In this document: piece after piece, positions 33,396-45,766 of the stretch
Layout of the letters: each line of letters opens with the position of its first letter
Numbering within the stretch: position 1 is the stretch's first letter
NCBI RefSeq assembly: GCF_905475395.1
Contig: NC_058337.1
Location: forward strand, 93,862,368 to 93,926,367
Source of the DNA: Chrysoperla carnea
Lineage: Eukaryota > Arthropoda > Insecta > Neuroptera > Chrysopidae
DNA length: 64,000 bases
Direction of reading: 5' to 3'
Notes under the pieces: model-generated
Database searches by the model: none
Seen by the model: only the letters and a program-made list of their open reading frames with translations
Told to the model about the DNA's origin: nothing
Position numbers and translations under genes: made by a program

Positions 33396-36300
33396 TTAAT
33401 CACTATCTTCCGAAAGTTCTGCTTCATCTTTCATTTTACGAGGAGGTCTCTGCTTCTTTGGTACATATCCAGGACCAGCTTTAGATTTTCGATATAATTC
33501 AATAGCACGTAATTTTGTTTTCAATGCATTTATCCGATCTTTTTCACGTTGTGGTATAATCTCCTCGTATGTCTTTGGTGCAGGTTTTTCAAATTTGACT
33601 AGTTTTTCTTGTAACTTACTTAATGGTTTTACGTCTACATCAAGTGTTACAACTTCCGGCTCGCCAGGTTTTCGTTTTTTAGGGGCTCGTTTTGTTTTTG
33701 TTTCTTTCTTAGTTTTTGTAGCCTTAGATTTAGTTTTTGTACTACTAGTACTTGGTTGTAATTCTTCTTCTACATCTTCGTTATCATCAGAATTTTCTTG
33801 TCCTAGACGTGTAACTGCATTTTTTACTCGTTTACTCAATAAGATTTCCGCATTTTTTAACGGGCGTTTATTAAAGTATGCTAGAATTGATTTTTGGGAT
33901 TTAGGATCTTCCCATCGTTTCATAACTGGCATTAATATTTCGTTACATTTTACTTCAGACCATCCAAATTTTTGACGAGCAAATTCACGCAACTTTTCTA
34001 AATTTGGTTTACCCCAAGAAAATGTTTCTTTGTTTGAATCAACTTCAGGTTGTAAGTATGCGTTGATAACTTGAATGCTTGGAAATCCTTCTAGTAGAGA
34101 AATATTTTTTAATTTATTACGTAATGAAGCTTTTCCAGGTCCAGCAACTCGCCCACCTTGCCACCATTGTTTAAACTGCCGTAGTCCAGATATAAGCTCA
34201 TCTTGGCTAAGAATAGTTGTTTCTTGTTTTGAAGGGGGAAATGCAGCTAAAATTTCTAGAGCTGTGACAGGGCCTATTCCTTGAATCCCTAAAGTATAAT
34301 CACTACCAACCAATAATGCCAATAAAATCAATTGTTGTCTTGACATTTCTGAAAAGATATAAGAAAATTATTATAAAATTTATGCGAGTCTCAACGATTA
34401 ATAGAAAAGATAGCGAAGAAAAAGGGAAGTAATTGAAAAAAAATTAGAATTGAATAAACTTCAGACATTGGTTCATATTTTCCATTAATACAGAAGTATT
34501 CAAAAAAAATTCGGGCTTTGATTAAAAATTTATTTATATTGAAAATCGATGAACAAAATTCGACAAATAGCATATCTTCAGATTGATATCAAGGTAAAAT
34601 ATCGGTCCAGGACGTTGATGTGACTAGAAAAAGTTGCAGTAAACTCACATTGCGCATGTATCAAAAAAATGTAATTCCGAAATTGCAAAAAATAAAGCTA
34701 CCTTTAAATCAATATTTAGTCAATTTTTTATTCGTTAGTTTTGAAACTAAAATTTGGTTAACTTACTGAAGTGATGTTGAATATTTTCAGCTCGAAATTC
34801 CATTACATGCTTTTTGTGATTAAAAAAGTTTTTATAAACTGTTTTTCCACCAAACAACCAAATATCACTATCGTCTGTAATTGTTCCATCCGTTAAATTA
34901 ACTTCATCTAGAAAGGCACATTGAGCTTCTGCTTCTTTTGGAGCAATTATATATGGAACACCAAATAACTGTAGCAAATGTTGGGTATCTTTATACATTT
35001 GATCTGTGATTGAGTTTGCCATTCGCTCTTCATGAGCTTTCTCCTTTAATAAATTTTCACGTTGGGCTTCCAAGTTTTCTTTAAGGTTTATTAATTCTTC
35101 TTTAGAAATTTTTGGTTTGGTACTCTTTTCCACGGATAAATCTTCTTTGTTAGAAATTGATTTTTCATCATTTATTTTTTCTTTTATGGTTTCATTGATG
35201 CAAACTAATTTCTCCTTTTCTTTTTCGGTCGTGGTCTCACTAGTGGCAATTAATTTCTCATTATTATTAACCTTTTCCAAATCACTCGTTTTTGAAATAG
35301 TTACTGTTTTATTTTCATTTTCTGGTATATTTTCTAGTACTTCATTTTCGATGTATGTTTTTTCCGTTGAGATACTTTTTTCGATTGATATTTTAACTGA
35401 TTTCTGATTAGTTTCGAAGACATCAGCAAATAAATCGTCAATGCCTTCATTTTCGGGTTTAATCACAACTTCTAAAACAGGTTTTGATTCCTTCGATTCA
35501 TTTACCTCAACAAAATCGTCTGATTCATCTGAATCAGAAATAACTCCAATACCATCCATTTCTTCAGTATCTGATGTAAGATCTTGAAGTAATTCCTTAA
35601 CATCTTGTTCTGTAGGTTTTTTCCGCTCTGGCGTATTTAGAAGCATTTCATTCAAATAAAAATCTTTTGATTTAATTTCCGATTTGGATTTTTCTGTGTT
35701 TAAAAACTTTTCGATTTCCAAAGGTGTTAAATCACTATATTCAGTTAAGTATGCTCTTGCAAGTGACGTTGAACCTTTTGCTACGGGTGTTAATAATATT
35801 TCGTCATCGCTAGAACTGTCAAATTCAAAATCACCGTCTTTAAAATTATTTAAATATTCCATAACATCGTTTTCTTTTGTTTTTTCAGCTTCTAAGGATA
35901 ATTTTATTGCTTTTTCTAAATCTAAATCGGGTGATTCTTCTTTTATTGCTATATTTGTATTTTCTGTTTGATCTTCACAGCTATGGTTTTTCGCCTCTCC
36001 AGTTTCTAGGTCTAATTGATTACTTGATTCTGATTTAATCTGAATTTGTTGTTCAGAATTTAAACTGCTTGAATTGATTTCAGATAGAGATAATTTTAAA
36101 GCCTTTTCTAAATCTGGGTCATACTCTAATTGTTTCATGGTATTAGTAATAAAACTTGTTGAAGGTTCGTTTAGTTCGTTATCAACTATATCTGCTTCAG
36201 ATTTCGCTACTTTTGTTATTACCTTCTCTAAATGTGGTTGTTTTTCGGTTTGATGAATTGAACTTGTAGAAGGCGTATTTAATTCTTGCTTCGATAATTG

Positions 36301-39300
36301 TATTGCTTTTTCTAAATCGGATTCAAAGTCAGAATTGAGTTCATTTTTTGAATAAATTGCTAAGTCTGAATCTTGAGAAGAATCTGAATCATTTTTTATT
36401 TCAATTTTCGATAATTTATTTGCACTTTTCAAACTTTCATCCATTGATTCCTCATTTTCATTTTTCGTTTCCTCTTTAATAGTATTCATTTTTTCAGTAA
36501 TTTCTTTTTTAGTTTGTTGAATACTTTTTATAAACAAAAATCTTGAATTTTCATCGGATGCAATACGTCGTTTTGCCGCCATTTTTGAAGCGGTTACAAT
36601 ACCTTCTTGGCACAATAAAGCTTCTAGATCACCTAACGATAGCGAATGCCCACCCATTTCCTTTTTAGCTTCCTCTAACGACACTTGTAAAGAACGTCTT
36701 TTTAATACACGCTGTATTTGAAATTTTGAAAACTCTCCATTTTCAGCAGGTGTTACATATAATTTCTTCCATGATGTGCGCTTATTATTTTCTTTAATAT
36801 CTGTTAGGATATCATGACGCACATCCGCTGGTAATGATAAGAATTTTTTATCTTTTTCATTGAACGTATCAATATCAATCCAATGCTTATGAACAGGTCG
36901 CATATCTTCAATATCATTTTCAGAATTATTCTGACTTGATGTAAATTCTTGAGGTAATTCGGGTAACTTGAACATATCATCCTTATCTTCATCTTTACGT
37001 GATATTTTTAGAGGACTTTTTTTTATTGGACTATTTGTTTTTTGTGTTATGTTTTCAATAAGAACTGAATCGATTGCTGATTGCTTTAGAAGTGTATTTA
37101 AAATTTCTTGATGTAATCTTTCTGATTCATCTTCATGCTGATATTTTAATTGATTTCTTTTAATCTGAAATTAAAATATAGTTTGATTTTATATTATAAT
37201 TTTCTATCTTATTATAGAATTCCTCGAACTGTGTACAAGCATAAGCTAGGGAACGCGTTTTTCAAGCCGACAAGCCGAAAGCTTTTTGTTTCGTTTCATC
37301 GAAATTGATTAGATTTGAAACACAAAATAATACAATACACGCTGATTTGAAGGCCAAATCATTCTGATGCAGTTAAATCACTTGCAAGAGAGTGATATTC
37401 ACAAAGGCTTTTCGCGTTGGGGTGATCGATTTCCGATCTTTTGGCTGCATGGTGGGCATTAAATTACCATCTGCATAATCTAGCGATCTCCAACGATTTA
37501 CATGGAAAATGTAGAAGCTTTGTTACCACCTAGCTTAAGAAAAGTAATGAGGAAGAAAAGCTTTGGACTTCGGGTAGTAGGATACTTTCAAGGACAATGT
37601 AGATGACCGAAATATATTCGGGCATGTTTTTATCAGTCCCCTTTCTATTTATTATTAAGACATATAATAAGATCAATCATAAGCGTACCCATTTTTGGCC
37701 TCAGAATTAGGAAAGCTGCAATTTTTGGCAGGGGTGAAAATTGCTGACCACCTCCCTCTTCTCTAGGTTCGTTAATGACCGTCAGGTTATTTAAATTGTT
37801 GAACCTTAAGTAGTCGAAAACAATTTTATTGTATTAATAAATTTGAAACTGATATTTGTCGTGAAAACTTACAATAGTTTGTTTTTTAAGTAACGGAACT
37901 CCACCATCAAATACGAAAACTGGTCGTATTCTATAATAAAGTAATTTACATAAACGATGATACACTCCTAATAAATGAGCATTGGGAACAGATGTACCAC
38001 GAGAATCTTGAAACCCTTTAATTGCTTGATGCAGCCATATTGATATATCTATAAAATTATAATTAAGGAATAATATTTCCAAATAAAAAGTACAAAAGAT
38101 CATGAAATTTAAAAAAATCTTGATTGGCTTTGCTAGGATTCCCGCTAAAATAAAAGTTAAGACATATGAGGACGCTGCACATAACGCTTATGTTTACCAT
38201 AAAACTTACCTCATCAGAAGTATTTACGATAATACTTAAGATTATTGTAAACATAAGAATTATAGGCAACGTAATTGCGTTTACATAACAATCGCAGTGT
38301 TAATAATAATAATAATTACAAAAATATGGGTATCGCAAATGGGTCCTAGACCAAGAGTCCTCTGTGTTCTCCTTGAGAACGACCTATCACCCAAAGACGA
38401 GACGTCTTCGGGTTAGAGGTGCTATTAAAATCGGATGAAGTTATACGATTCTGTCGAGGCCAGACGCCACGCAGAAAGCAGATAACTTGTCCGTCGGGAT
38501 ATCTCCCAGGATTGATGGATCCAAGGTTAGTGTAGAGTTAGTCGAAAAGCATTAAATAAGAATGATGCTGCTGAAGCAAGTGTACATTTTAAAAGGAGTA
38601 CTCAAAGTAATAACAGTAGGATAGAGAACTAAACAAGTTATTAGATGTTTACGTCAAACACCCTATTGCTGCATAAGCGTCATTCTAGCCACTTTCCTTA
38701 ATGCATTTTGAGGACACTTTTTGAATCAAACAGCCATAAGAGATATTGTGCTCCTATACCTCTACACTCCATAACATTAGTTACTCTTCTAAATAACTTC
38801 TGTGATAAAAAGAACACACAGAGACCTCTTTTTTAATTATAAAAACATTAAAAGTTTAATGTATTTGAAATTCTATTGTTTTAATGTATCGGGTGGTCTA
38901 TTTATGAGGTATTAAATTTATGTATTGAAAATGATTTAAAGTTGAATATAAAATTAGATTTAATTATCAGAACACTTTTGAAACATTACGATGTAACGAG
39001 TTTTGTCAAGCAGTAAATTGATTAATTAGAAAAAAAGCAGCAAGCAAAAATTCTTGACTTTTTCCATTTGTTTTTTAGCGGAGGGGGTTCTTAATCCGTG
39101 ACCACATTTAAGGGTTAACACTATAAAATTGATTCGTTTTGTGATGTTTTTGATGATAGCACATAAAATCTTATAGACTTAAATGAAGAAAGAAAGAACA
39201 AGGTCGAAGGTACTATGTTACAAATATATGATAACTTCAAAAATTGGAGAAATTAAGAGTTACTTAATTTCAACTATTAGCCAAAATATATCTATTTTAA

Positions 39301-39616
39301 GCAATATATAAAAGATAAGTTCATGGAGCTTCAATTTCAATTTACTTATGATTAATTAACATTATTGCATAATATTAGGTAACAATAAAAGTGTATGGTT
39401 TATTGTTTACTTATTAGTTAACCTCAAAAGAAAATTGAAATAGTTTTAAAAACTTTTACTGAAATAAAATGCGTAATGAATCCAAATATTTTTGTTTAAT
39501 AAACGTCAATATTGACATAAAAGGATACCAACAGCAAGCACTTTATTTTCTAATGTTTCAAGCGGCACAGGTTTTCCAGAAGAATCAATTAACCTCCAAA
39601 GTCCATGTACTCCCAT
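33396..39616 (-). CDS. mus201: XPG/ERCC5 (mus201) DNA repair endonuclease, four exons
   Basis: Structure-specific FEN-family nuclease that makes the 3' incision in nucleotide excision repair. Exons in coding order are 39529-39616, 37873-38048, 34767-37164 and 33396-34348. All junctions keep frame, giving about 1204 aa (human 1186). It begins [10 protein letters not shown]. Metal-binding residues expected from the family are all present: D30, D77 (VFVFDGG), E832 and E834 (EAEAQCA), D853 and D855 (TDDSDIW), D904 (GSDYTLG). [15 protein letters not shown] (about 198-212) is the conserved edge of the N-region. The long acidic spacer holds three ubiquitin-interacting-like motifs of the form DLEKAxxLS (about 368-383, 436-451, 501-515). 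After the helix-hairpin-helix (GIQGIG) comes a PIP box QKSILAYF (about 1039-1046) for PCNA, then Lys-rich nuclear signals (KKRKPG). Su(H) lies divergently 6.2 kb away. Confidence 0.96.
38049..39528. other. First intron of XPG with a GC-richer unknown insert
   Basis: The 1480-bp intron has a block at about 38325-38540 that is clearly richer in GC than its surroundings (for example GACGAGACGTCTTCGGGTTA). It looks like a fragment of some mobile element, but I recognise no protein in it. The rest is AT-rich. Confidence 0.5.
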
Positions 39617-40244
39617 TTTAATTTAATTAATAAATACGATGATGATTAAGATTAAACTTATGCAAAATAATATGATAAAAATTGTTTATAAAAAAAAAAA
39701 CACAATAATAATTAAATCATTTTTTTTGTTATTTACTTCTTTGATATGTGTGAGAGAAGTTCTCATGCAGTGGAGCGTGTATACTGGGCTCACTACACTA
39801 CAAACAAACTACAATAATTCTATCCTATGTGAAGTCTACCTAACACACTGGCTGCATACCAAAGAATTAAATCTTTTATTTTTTTCCCATGAGATATTTA
39901 CATTTTATATATATTTTACTTATTTATGTGTGTGCATGATTTCAATTCATCAACAAAAAACATAATTATGTTGAGATTTTTTTTATGTATTATGGATAAT
40001 TTTATTAGATTATTATCTAAGTTCACTAATTTAAATAATAATTAAACGTAAAAGTTATGATATTAAAGAATGTTTACATTTAACGATGCAAACACTTTTT
40101 GATAGTTGATATACTAAATGTCATTAAATTGTCAATTGACATTTGACAAATGATTTTTTGCGCGCCAATTCTTGTCGCTAACAACTAGTGACACGGAACA
40201 ACGATTCTTTCTACTAAATATATCACACAAAACGCACTAAAACC

Positions 40245-40805
40245 AAAGCAAAACAAGTGATAACAAACAATTGGCTGAGTAAAATTGTTGAAATACTGTA
40301 TAGAAAGAAAGTTTTGAGTGTCAGTTCTTGCATTATTTTTAATAAATTAGAAAAGTTTAAAAAATGAACCAAATTATGACGACCTTTCGGCTGCCATTTA
40401 GTTGAAGGTACCTGCGAATTTTTTTCTCCCTATTTTTTATAGTTTTGGAGGAAATGGATACTAGAGTTTTGTCCAAATTTACGCCCTCACAGGTAAACAG
40501 TGATGTTTACGAAAAACTATTTCAAACAAAAGTTGTTTATTTTTTATAAGGATCATTTTTTTAAATTTAAACTTTTCTATCTCTAACGGTTTACAAGATG
40601 GTTTTATTATTAAAAATTCCAGCTTAATATCTTGATGTATTTGTGTTCTCGTGTTTACGGACGGACGAACAGAAGGGCGGACAACCGGAAATGGACTAAT
40701 TAATTGATTTGATTAAAACTTATACCAAAATTTTGTTTGCAGCATCAATATTTTTAAGCGGTACAAACTTGGGACTAAACGTGGTATACCTTAACATATA
40801 CACGG
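40245..40805 (+). repeat. Family A dispersed repeat, long-left subtype
   Basis: It begins AACAAGTGATAACAAACAAT and ends at ACCTTAACATATAC. It contains the GACCTTTCGGCTGCCATTTA block of the long-left subtype, the core AAACAGTGATGTTTACGAAA, and the GGACGGACGAAC-type stretch. Confidence 0.8.
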
Positions 40806-40997
40806 TGTTCTGTTATTGACTGCAGATTGTGGGCCTACAGAATAAGCTCATAAAGACGATGGAAAAAGTTATTTACCAATTTTGGATCTGAGCCCTAATT
40901 TGGGCGCTACAGGTATGACAAAAATTGATAAATTTGTTCATTCACTGAATACCATTCGATAACCAGCAGCCAATGATAATCAGTAGATATTAGTAAA
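40800..40997 (+). repeat. Family B dispersed repeat
   Basis: It starts TACACGGTGTTCTGTTATTG and runs to CCAATGATAATCAGTAGAT. Reversed relatives lie at 52780-52918 and 54350-54555, both ending AATAACAGAACACCCTGTAT. The TACAGGGTGTTCTG terminus is typical of mariner-type non-autonomous elements, which is an inference from the end sequence only. Confidence 0.65.
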
Positions 40998-41129
40998 TTT
41001 CATTTAATAATATTCAACTTAAGAAGGGATATCAACTGATTTCATTCGATTATATTATTTTGAAAAACATTTTAAAAAATTATTTCATTGGTTTTTGTCA
41101 AATCCCTACTTTTTATATTTTTATTATAT

Positions 41130-41550
41130 TTTTGCAAGAAAACATTTTATAGAGTGCTCAGGACATAAAACGTGAGGTTGAGTTCGTAAATGAGCAATAT
41201 GGGTCAAGGTTTTGAATGTGTTGCACGCATCTGGTATACCGTTAGAAATACAACAAATATTCAGACGTTAAAAAATGTTCCTTATAAAAAAACAACTTTT
41301 GTTTGAAACATTTTTTCTTAAGCATCACTGTTTACCCGTTAGGGCGCAAATTAAGACAAAACTTTGGCGTACATTTTGTCCAAAACTATAAAAGATAGGG
41401 AGTTGAAAATTTGCAGATACTAATGGCCATGTGAAATATTTTTGAAAAAAAAAAGAAGTAAAATTCCTTAATACAGGGTATTTCTCTACACAGGGTATTC
41501 CAGCAATTAACTCAGTCAATTGTTTGTTTTCATTTGTTTTATTATATATT
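41130..41550 (-). repeat. Family A dispersed repeat, long-left subtype, 3' truncated
   Basis: It is reversed relative to the copy at 40245. It begins inside the core (GCTCAGGACATAAAACGTGA) and ends TTAACTCAGTCAATTGTTTG. It contains the TGTCCAAAACTATAAAAGAT block of the long-left subtype. Confidence 0.8.
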
Positions 41551-42743
41551 TGTAAATAATATGAATGTTACATAATTTAACCCCTAAATTGTAGTATATC
41601 AAACAATTGATTGACTTTCTATCTTATTTCCCTCTCTATTGTGAATACATGGAGGGGGGATGATGTTAGTCAAAATTACGTAAGCTGTGTGTAACATCAC
41701 AGCTGTTTAGTTGCCTGTTTCTAAGCACACACAGGGTGACAAGTTTTAACATTTCATCCTCTTTTTTTCCTGAGGATGCGAAATTCTAAAAAAGGGAATT
41801 TACGTATTTTTTCATTTGCATCATTTTAGGAGTTTTTGTCAAAACAGTAAGTCTCTTTCACTGGAAAAAATTTAAAAAATGGCCATGTTCCCATGTCTCT
41901 CCTACGCTACGTGTATTAAAAATAGCAATTATTTCGAGGTAAATTGTCTTCAAATTTTAACACAGTGTGGATTTGGCTTTTAATAACTTATATATTAAAA
42001 GTTTTTTGTTTGCGTGACCCAACTACCTTAACAGATAAAATAAACAAAAGTTATCAAATGCAATTGATAAATTCGTAGGGGTTTCTGCGCTTTCGAAAAG
42101 TGGCGTCGCGTGTGGGTGCTCCCTTCGTATTATTCCAGGGTCGCCATTGCGATAATTTTTCTTAAAATTGCGAGTAAAGAAGTAAAGATAAAAAATTACA
42201 CATCAGCGCCGGATCAAAGGTAGAGAGCAAGTGGAGCGGGCGCTCCAGACCCTAAGTTGCAAGGGACGCCCAAAGGCCAAATGCGAAAAACAATTTCGCA
42301 TTTTAAGTGTTGATTATTGAAATACAAGTTATTTTTTGAAAAAAAGGCTGAAAGGATAATTCGCTCTATCTTGATTTGGGGGTAAAGCTGGCGCTGACAA
42401 CAATTACCCTTATCGAGTGTGCTATGTTTTGAACTGCGTTAATAACAATAAGAATAAAAACACAGAAACAATTAAATAAATAATAATAATTAAAGAGAGC
42501 CATAATAATTTTAATCTATTATTTTATTTTTTTATAAAGGCGTGTTAGCACCACTATAAAACTATTTATATGTTATAAACTAGCCACGATTCTACACCAC
42601 ATCAAATCTATATCATATCACAAATGTTTTAGAAGGCCACCCACTCTTTCCCACACCGTGTTTTTCCCACGACCCAGTATATAACCCCAACATCCTTTTG
42701 CGGCATTGTCTGAAGCGGGGTACCAGAGGTAATTCCTATCATA

Positions 42744-42765
42744 ATATATATATACACACACACAA
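42744..42765. repeat. AT/AC microsatellite
   Basis: Alternating ATATATATAT passes directly into ACACACACAC, followed by interrupted ATACATACATGTACATATG. Confidence 0.85.
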
Positions 42766-43560
42766 ATATACATACATGTACATATGTATATTTAAAAACT
42801 TTGTATGTATTTAATATATTGACTGTACACTGCGTACACTCAAGTGAACAATTTAAAGTACAGTCAAAAATCAAACATTTCACAACAATTACGCGAGGTT
42901 TTTTAACTTGAAACTTCTACGCACGCACTTGAAAATATAAATTATTTAAAGATGAATTAAGAGAAAAACATTTTTATGAAAAAAATATAAAACAAATGAA
43001 TACGATTGTGTTTTGTTTTTTCATAAAAAAATTTAGTTTAGACGCCACACTACATCTATATACAGGTTACTAGAAAACTGAATTTTATTTAAATTTTAAT
43101 ATATTGTGAATATTTTATGATATTTTATTTAAAATTAATAGTTTACTTTTTAGAGAAAGGTTATTTCAAAATAAATTTTCATGACCGTTTTTTAAATTTT
43201 TAATAATTTTATACATACATATTATTTATGGCACTTAAGTTTTACAAATTAAATGGAGTACTCTAAAAAATCATTTTGGATTTCCAAATGATATACCAAC
43301 TAACTTTTAATTACTTTTTACAAGTTTTATATAAATTTATTTGTTTGTTTTATGTTTTTTTGTGAGGGCCCTTCGGGGCAAATATCCAAAAACCTATACA
43401 CAAATTTTTATAATACCATCTATCAGAAACATGTACTATCTAAACATGGACCGCAAAATTTATGGAATTCAGATGATTAGATAATTTTGTACATCCGCAT
43501 CATAACCATTACTTAGTTTTTACGATAAATATTTCTGGTCAGTACAACCTCTAAACTTAG

Positions 43561-43623
43561 GTTAGGTTAGGTTAGGTTATATTGACTGTTCACAAAGGAC
43601 ACACTTAGGCTATGGAGCCCATT
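43561..43623 (-). mobile_element. 63-bp 5'-truncated retroelement insertion with (CCTAA)n tail and 15-bp target-site duplication
   Basis: The perfect 15-mer AACCTCTAAACTTAG flanks both sides (43546-43560 and 43624-43638). The insert begins GTTAGGTTAGGTTAGGTTA and ends ACACACTTAGGCTATGGAGC plus CCATT. On the minus strand it is a retroelement 3' end finishing in CCTAA repeats. Its body matches the 3' part of the longer copy at 56256-56784 (GGACACACTTAGGCCATAGG). The length and perfection of the duplication indicate a recent target-primed insertion. Confidence 0.85.
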
Positions 43624-43800
43624 AACCTCTAAACTTAGCCTTAAACGTTTTAATTTTAAGGTCCCTGATGAATGTCTGTAGCGAAAGAAAAGTTTCTCGT
43701 AGGCAGTTTCAACATTAGGCTCCCCTGTAATAAAAATCTATTAATAAAGACTTTTTTAGTTATTTATTTTCAAGTTCTTTATTTCTTAGAACCTGTAAAA

Positions 43801-44142
43801 TCACGTTGGTTGTTCGGGTAGTTTTCCGGCTCGAGTTATCGTTGTTAAATAAGAACGTAGATGTAAACATTCATCAAAAAAGCACTTTTCTAAATCACCA
43901 GCATACATCGTTACTAACATACTAGCTCTATTTTGAACTTCTTCAGTGTTCAAGTTAATCAAGTTGCTTAAAAACGAAAATGTACTGTAAATCTTTTGAA
44001 ATTCAACTACAAGTCTGTTTATAATTACTAGATATACTGTCATTCTGAATGTTTCCCTCACTAGATAATGGAGAAGTAATATCTTCGGCATATTCATTTG
44101 CTGTGAGCTTTCTCTTCCATATCCTCTGTATGTCCTTTTCAT
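43801..44142 (-). pseudogene. hAT-type (ZMYM1-like, DUF4371) transposase fragment
   Basis: The 113-codon frame contains VYLVIINRLVVEFQK, FSFLSNLINLNTEEV, MYAGDLEKCFFDECLHL and a short tail ending in a stop. This order matches the C-terminal third of hAT-family transposases annotated as zinc finger MYM-type protein 1-like. Neither the N-terminal zinc finger and catalytic part nor the dimerisation end is seen nearby, and there is no obvious start context. It is therefore a relic, although the surviving frame has no internal stop. A spliced exon of a domesticated gene is a less likely alternative. Confidence 0.6.
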
Positions 44143-44507
44143 TTTATTTTACTATTGAGAGTTTCAAAGCTTGCTGTTCATTTTTATTAAAATGCAGGAA
44201 TTATATGAATTAGACTGCCATACATTTGAAAAACTGTACAAATGTTAATATCAACAGTCTGTTATTTTTTGCACTATTATTGTTTAAAAACTTCTATTAG
44301 CGCCCCTTTGTAACCTCGCACCTGCAGACACGTGCCTGATTTGGCTTATGGATAATTCACCTTATTGGAAATTTTGAAAAGCCTGTAAACTGTCGAACAA
44401 AGATAAAGATCACAGTTGGTTTTCTATTCTTTTCAATGATTTGAACTTGGAACTTTACAAAGTCAAAAAAGTAAATTTCACTGTCTCAAAAGTCAAAAAC
44501 AAATCAA

Positions 44508-45092
44508 TACAAGTGAAAACAAACAATTGACTGAGTTAATTGTTGAAATACCATGTATAGACAGTGTTGATGGCGTAGTCATTTGTTTTTTGACGTCACG
44601 TAAATAAAAAAAGAAATCCACTTTTAAATGGCCACACACACATAACTGATTTTCTCATATTAATACATACAATAAAATTTGCACCTAATTAGCGCCTTCG
44701 TGGGAAACAGTGATGTTTATAAAAAAATGTTTCCGGCAAAAGTTGTTTATTTTTTTATGAGGAACATTTTTTATATTTAAATGTTTGTTCTATCTCTAAC
44801 GGTTTACAAGATGGGTCCTATGGACCCAATTGACCTATATTGCTCATTTACGAACTCGACCTCACTTTTTACGTCCTGAGTACGCTGTAAAAATTTCAGC
44901 TCGATATCTTTTTTCGTTTTTGAGTTATCGTGTCCACAGACGGACGGACGGACAACCGGAAATGGATTAATTAGGTGATTTAGTGAACACCTATGACAAA
45001 ATTTTTTTCCTGGCATCATTATTTTTAAGCGTTACAAACTTGGGACTAAACTTAATATACTATGTATATTTCATATATACATGATATAATAA
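44508..45092 (+). repeat. Family A dispersed repeat, short-left subtype
   Basis: It begins CAAGTGAAAACAAACAATTG, then CCATGTATAGACAGTGTTGA (short-left subtype). It has the full core with TCTATCTCTAACGGTTTACA and ACGGACGGACGGACAACCGG, and ends in TATATACATGATATAA. Confidence 0.85.
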
Positions 45093-45766
45093 TTGTAAGG
45101 ATTTTTGATATATTAGCTCTCTATGCAAAATACATACAAAGGCCTGTACATAGACGTAATAATCAATGATCAACATTATACAGTTGGCTATACTGGTGGG
45201 AATTTATACCTCGTGAACAGGTGTTTTTTTGAATGGAGAGGCAAACAGAAATAGAGTATTATATGGTTTTATAAACAGAGTGGAGAGTGCTTCCAATCAA
45301 TTTAGACGGGGAATATTGTTTGCAATAACCGTATAGTACCCATCATATCGTCATGAAGTTGATTTCTGACAGTGAAGCGTGTTGTTTGAAACTTTCAGTT
45401 GTGTTGTAGGCTAACAGAACACAAGAAAACCTAACCAATAAAACAACAAAATTATTTTTTTAAAACAAATACAAAATTTGTTTGGAATCAAATCCTATTA
45501 TTTAATGAATGAATATTTGTAGAATTAAACTTGTTTTATTATTTAATTGAAATGGTGGCCTGATTAAAAAAATTTAAATCAAGAAAATTATTACAATAGT
45601 TCAATTAAAACAGTTTGTTGTGTAAATTTTCTAAGAAAGTGTTTTGAACTATAAAATTTAGTGAATCTCACAAACTTATGATTAACTGCAAATTTAAATC
45701 GATTTAAAGGTATGTTGTTTTGTCAATAAATCGAAGTAAAATCAGAATAAGAAAAAATTGTTTTAA

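Noticed and set aside
33595-34284. Plus-strand open frames opposite XPG exon 4
   Set aside because: Mirror of the conserved nuclease coding strand. No independent signal.
35117-35971. Plus-strand open frames opposite XPG exon 3
   Set aside because: Antisense shadows of the acidic Ser/Glu-rich XPG spacer; they consist of Phe/Ser-rich low complexity.
42744-42790. Possible CRISPR-like or tandem array
   Set aside because: Simple AT/AC and ACAT microsatellite; no spaced repeats.
43801-44142. Active or domesticated hAT gene
   Set aside because: Only the C-terminal third is present, with no start, zinc finger or catalytic part nearby, so it is listed as a remnant.
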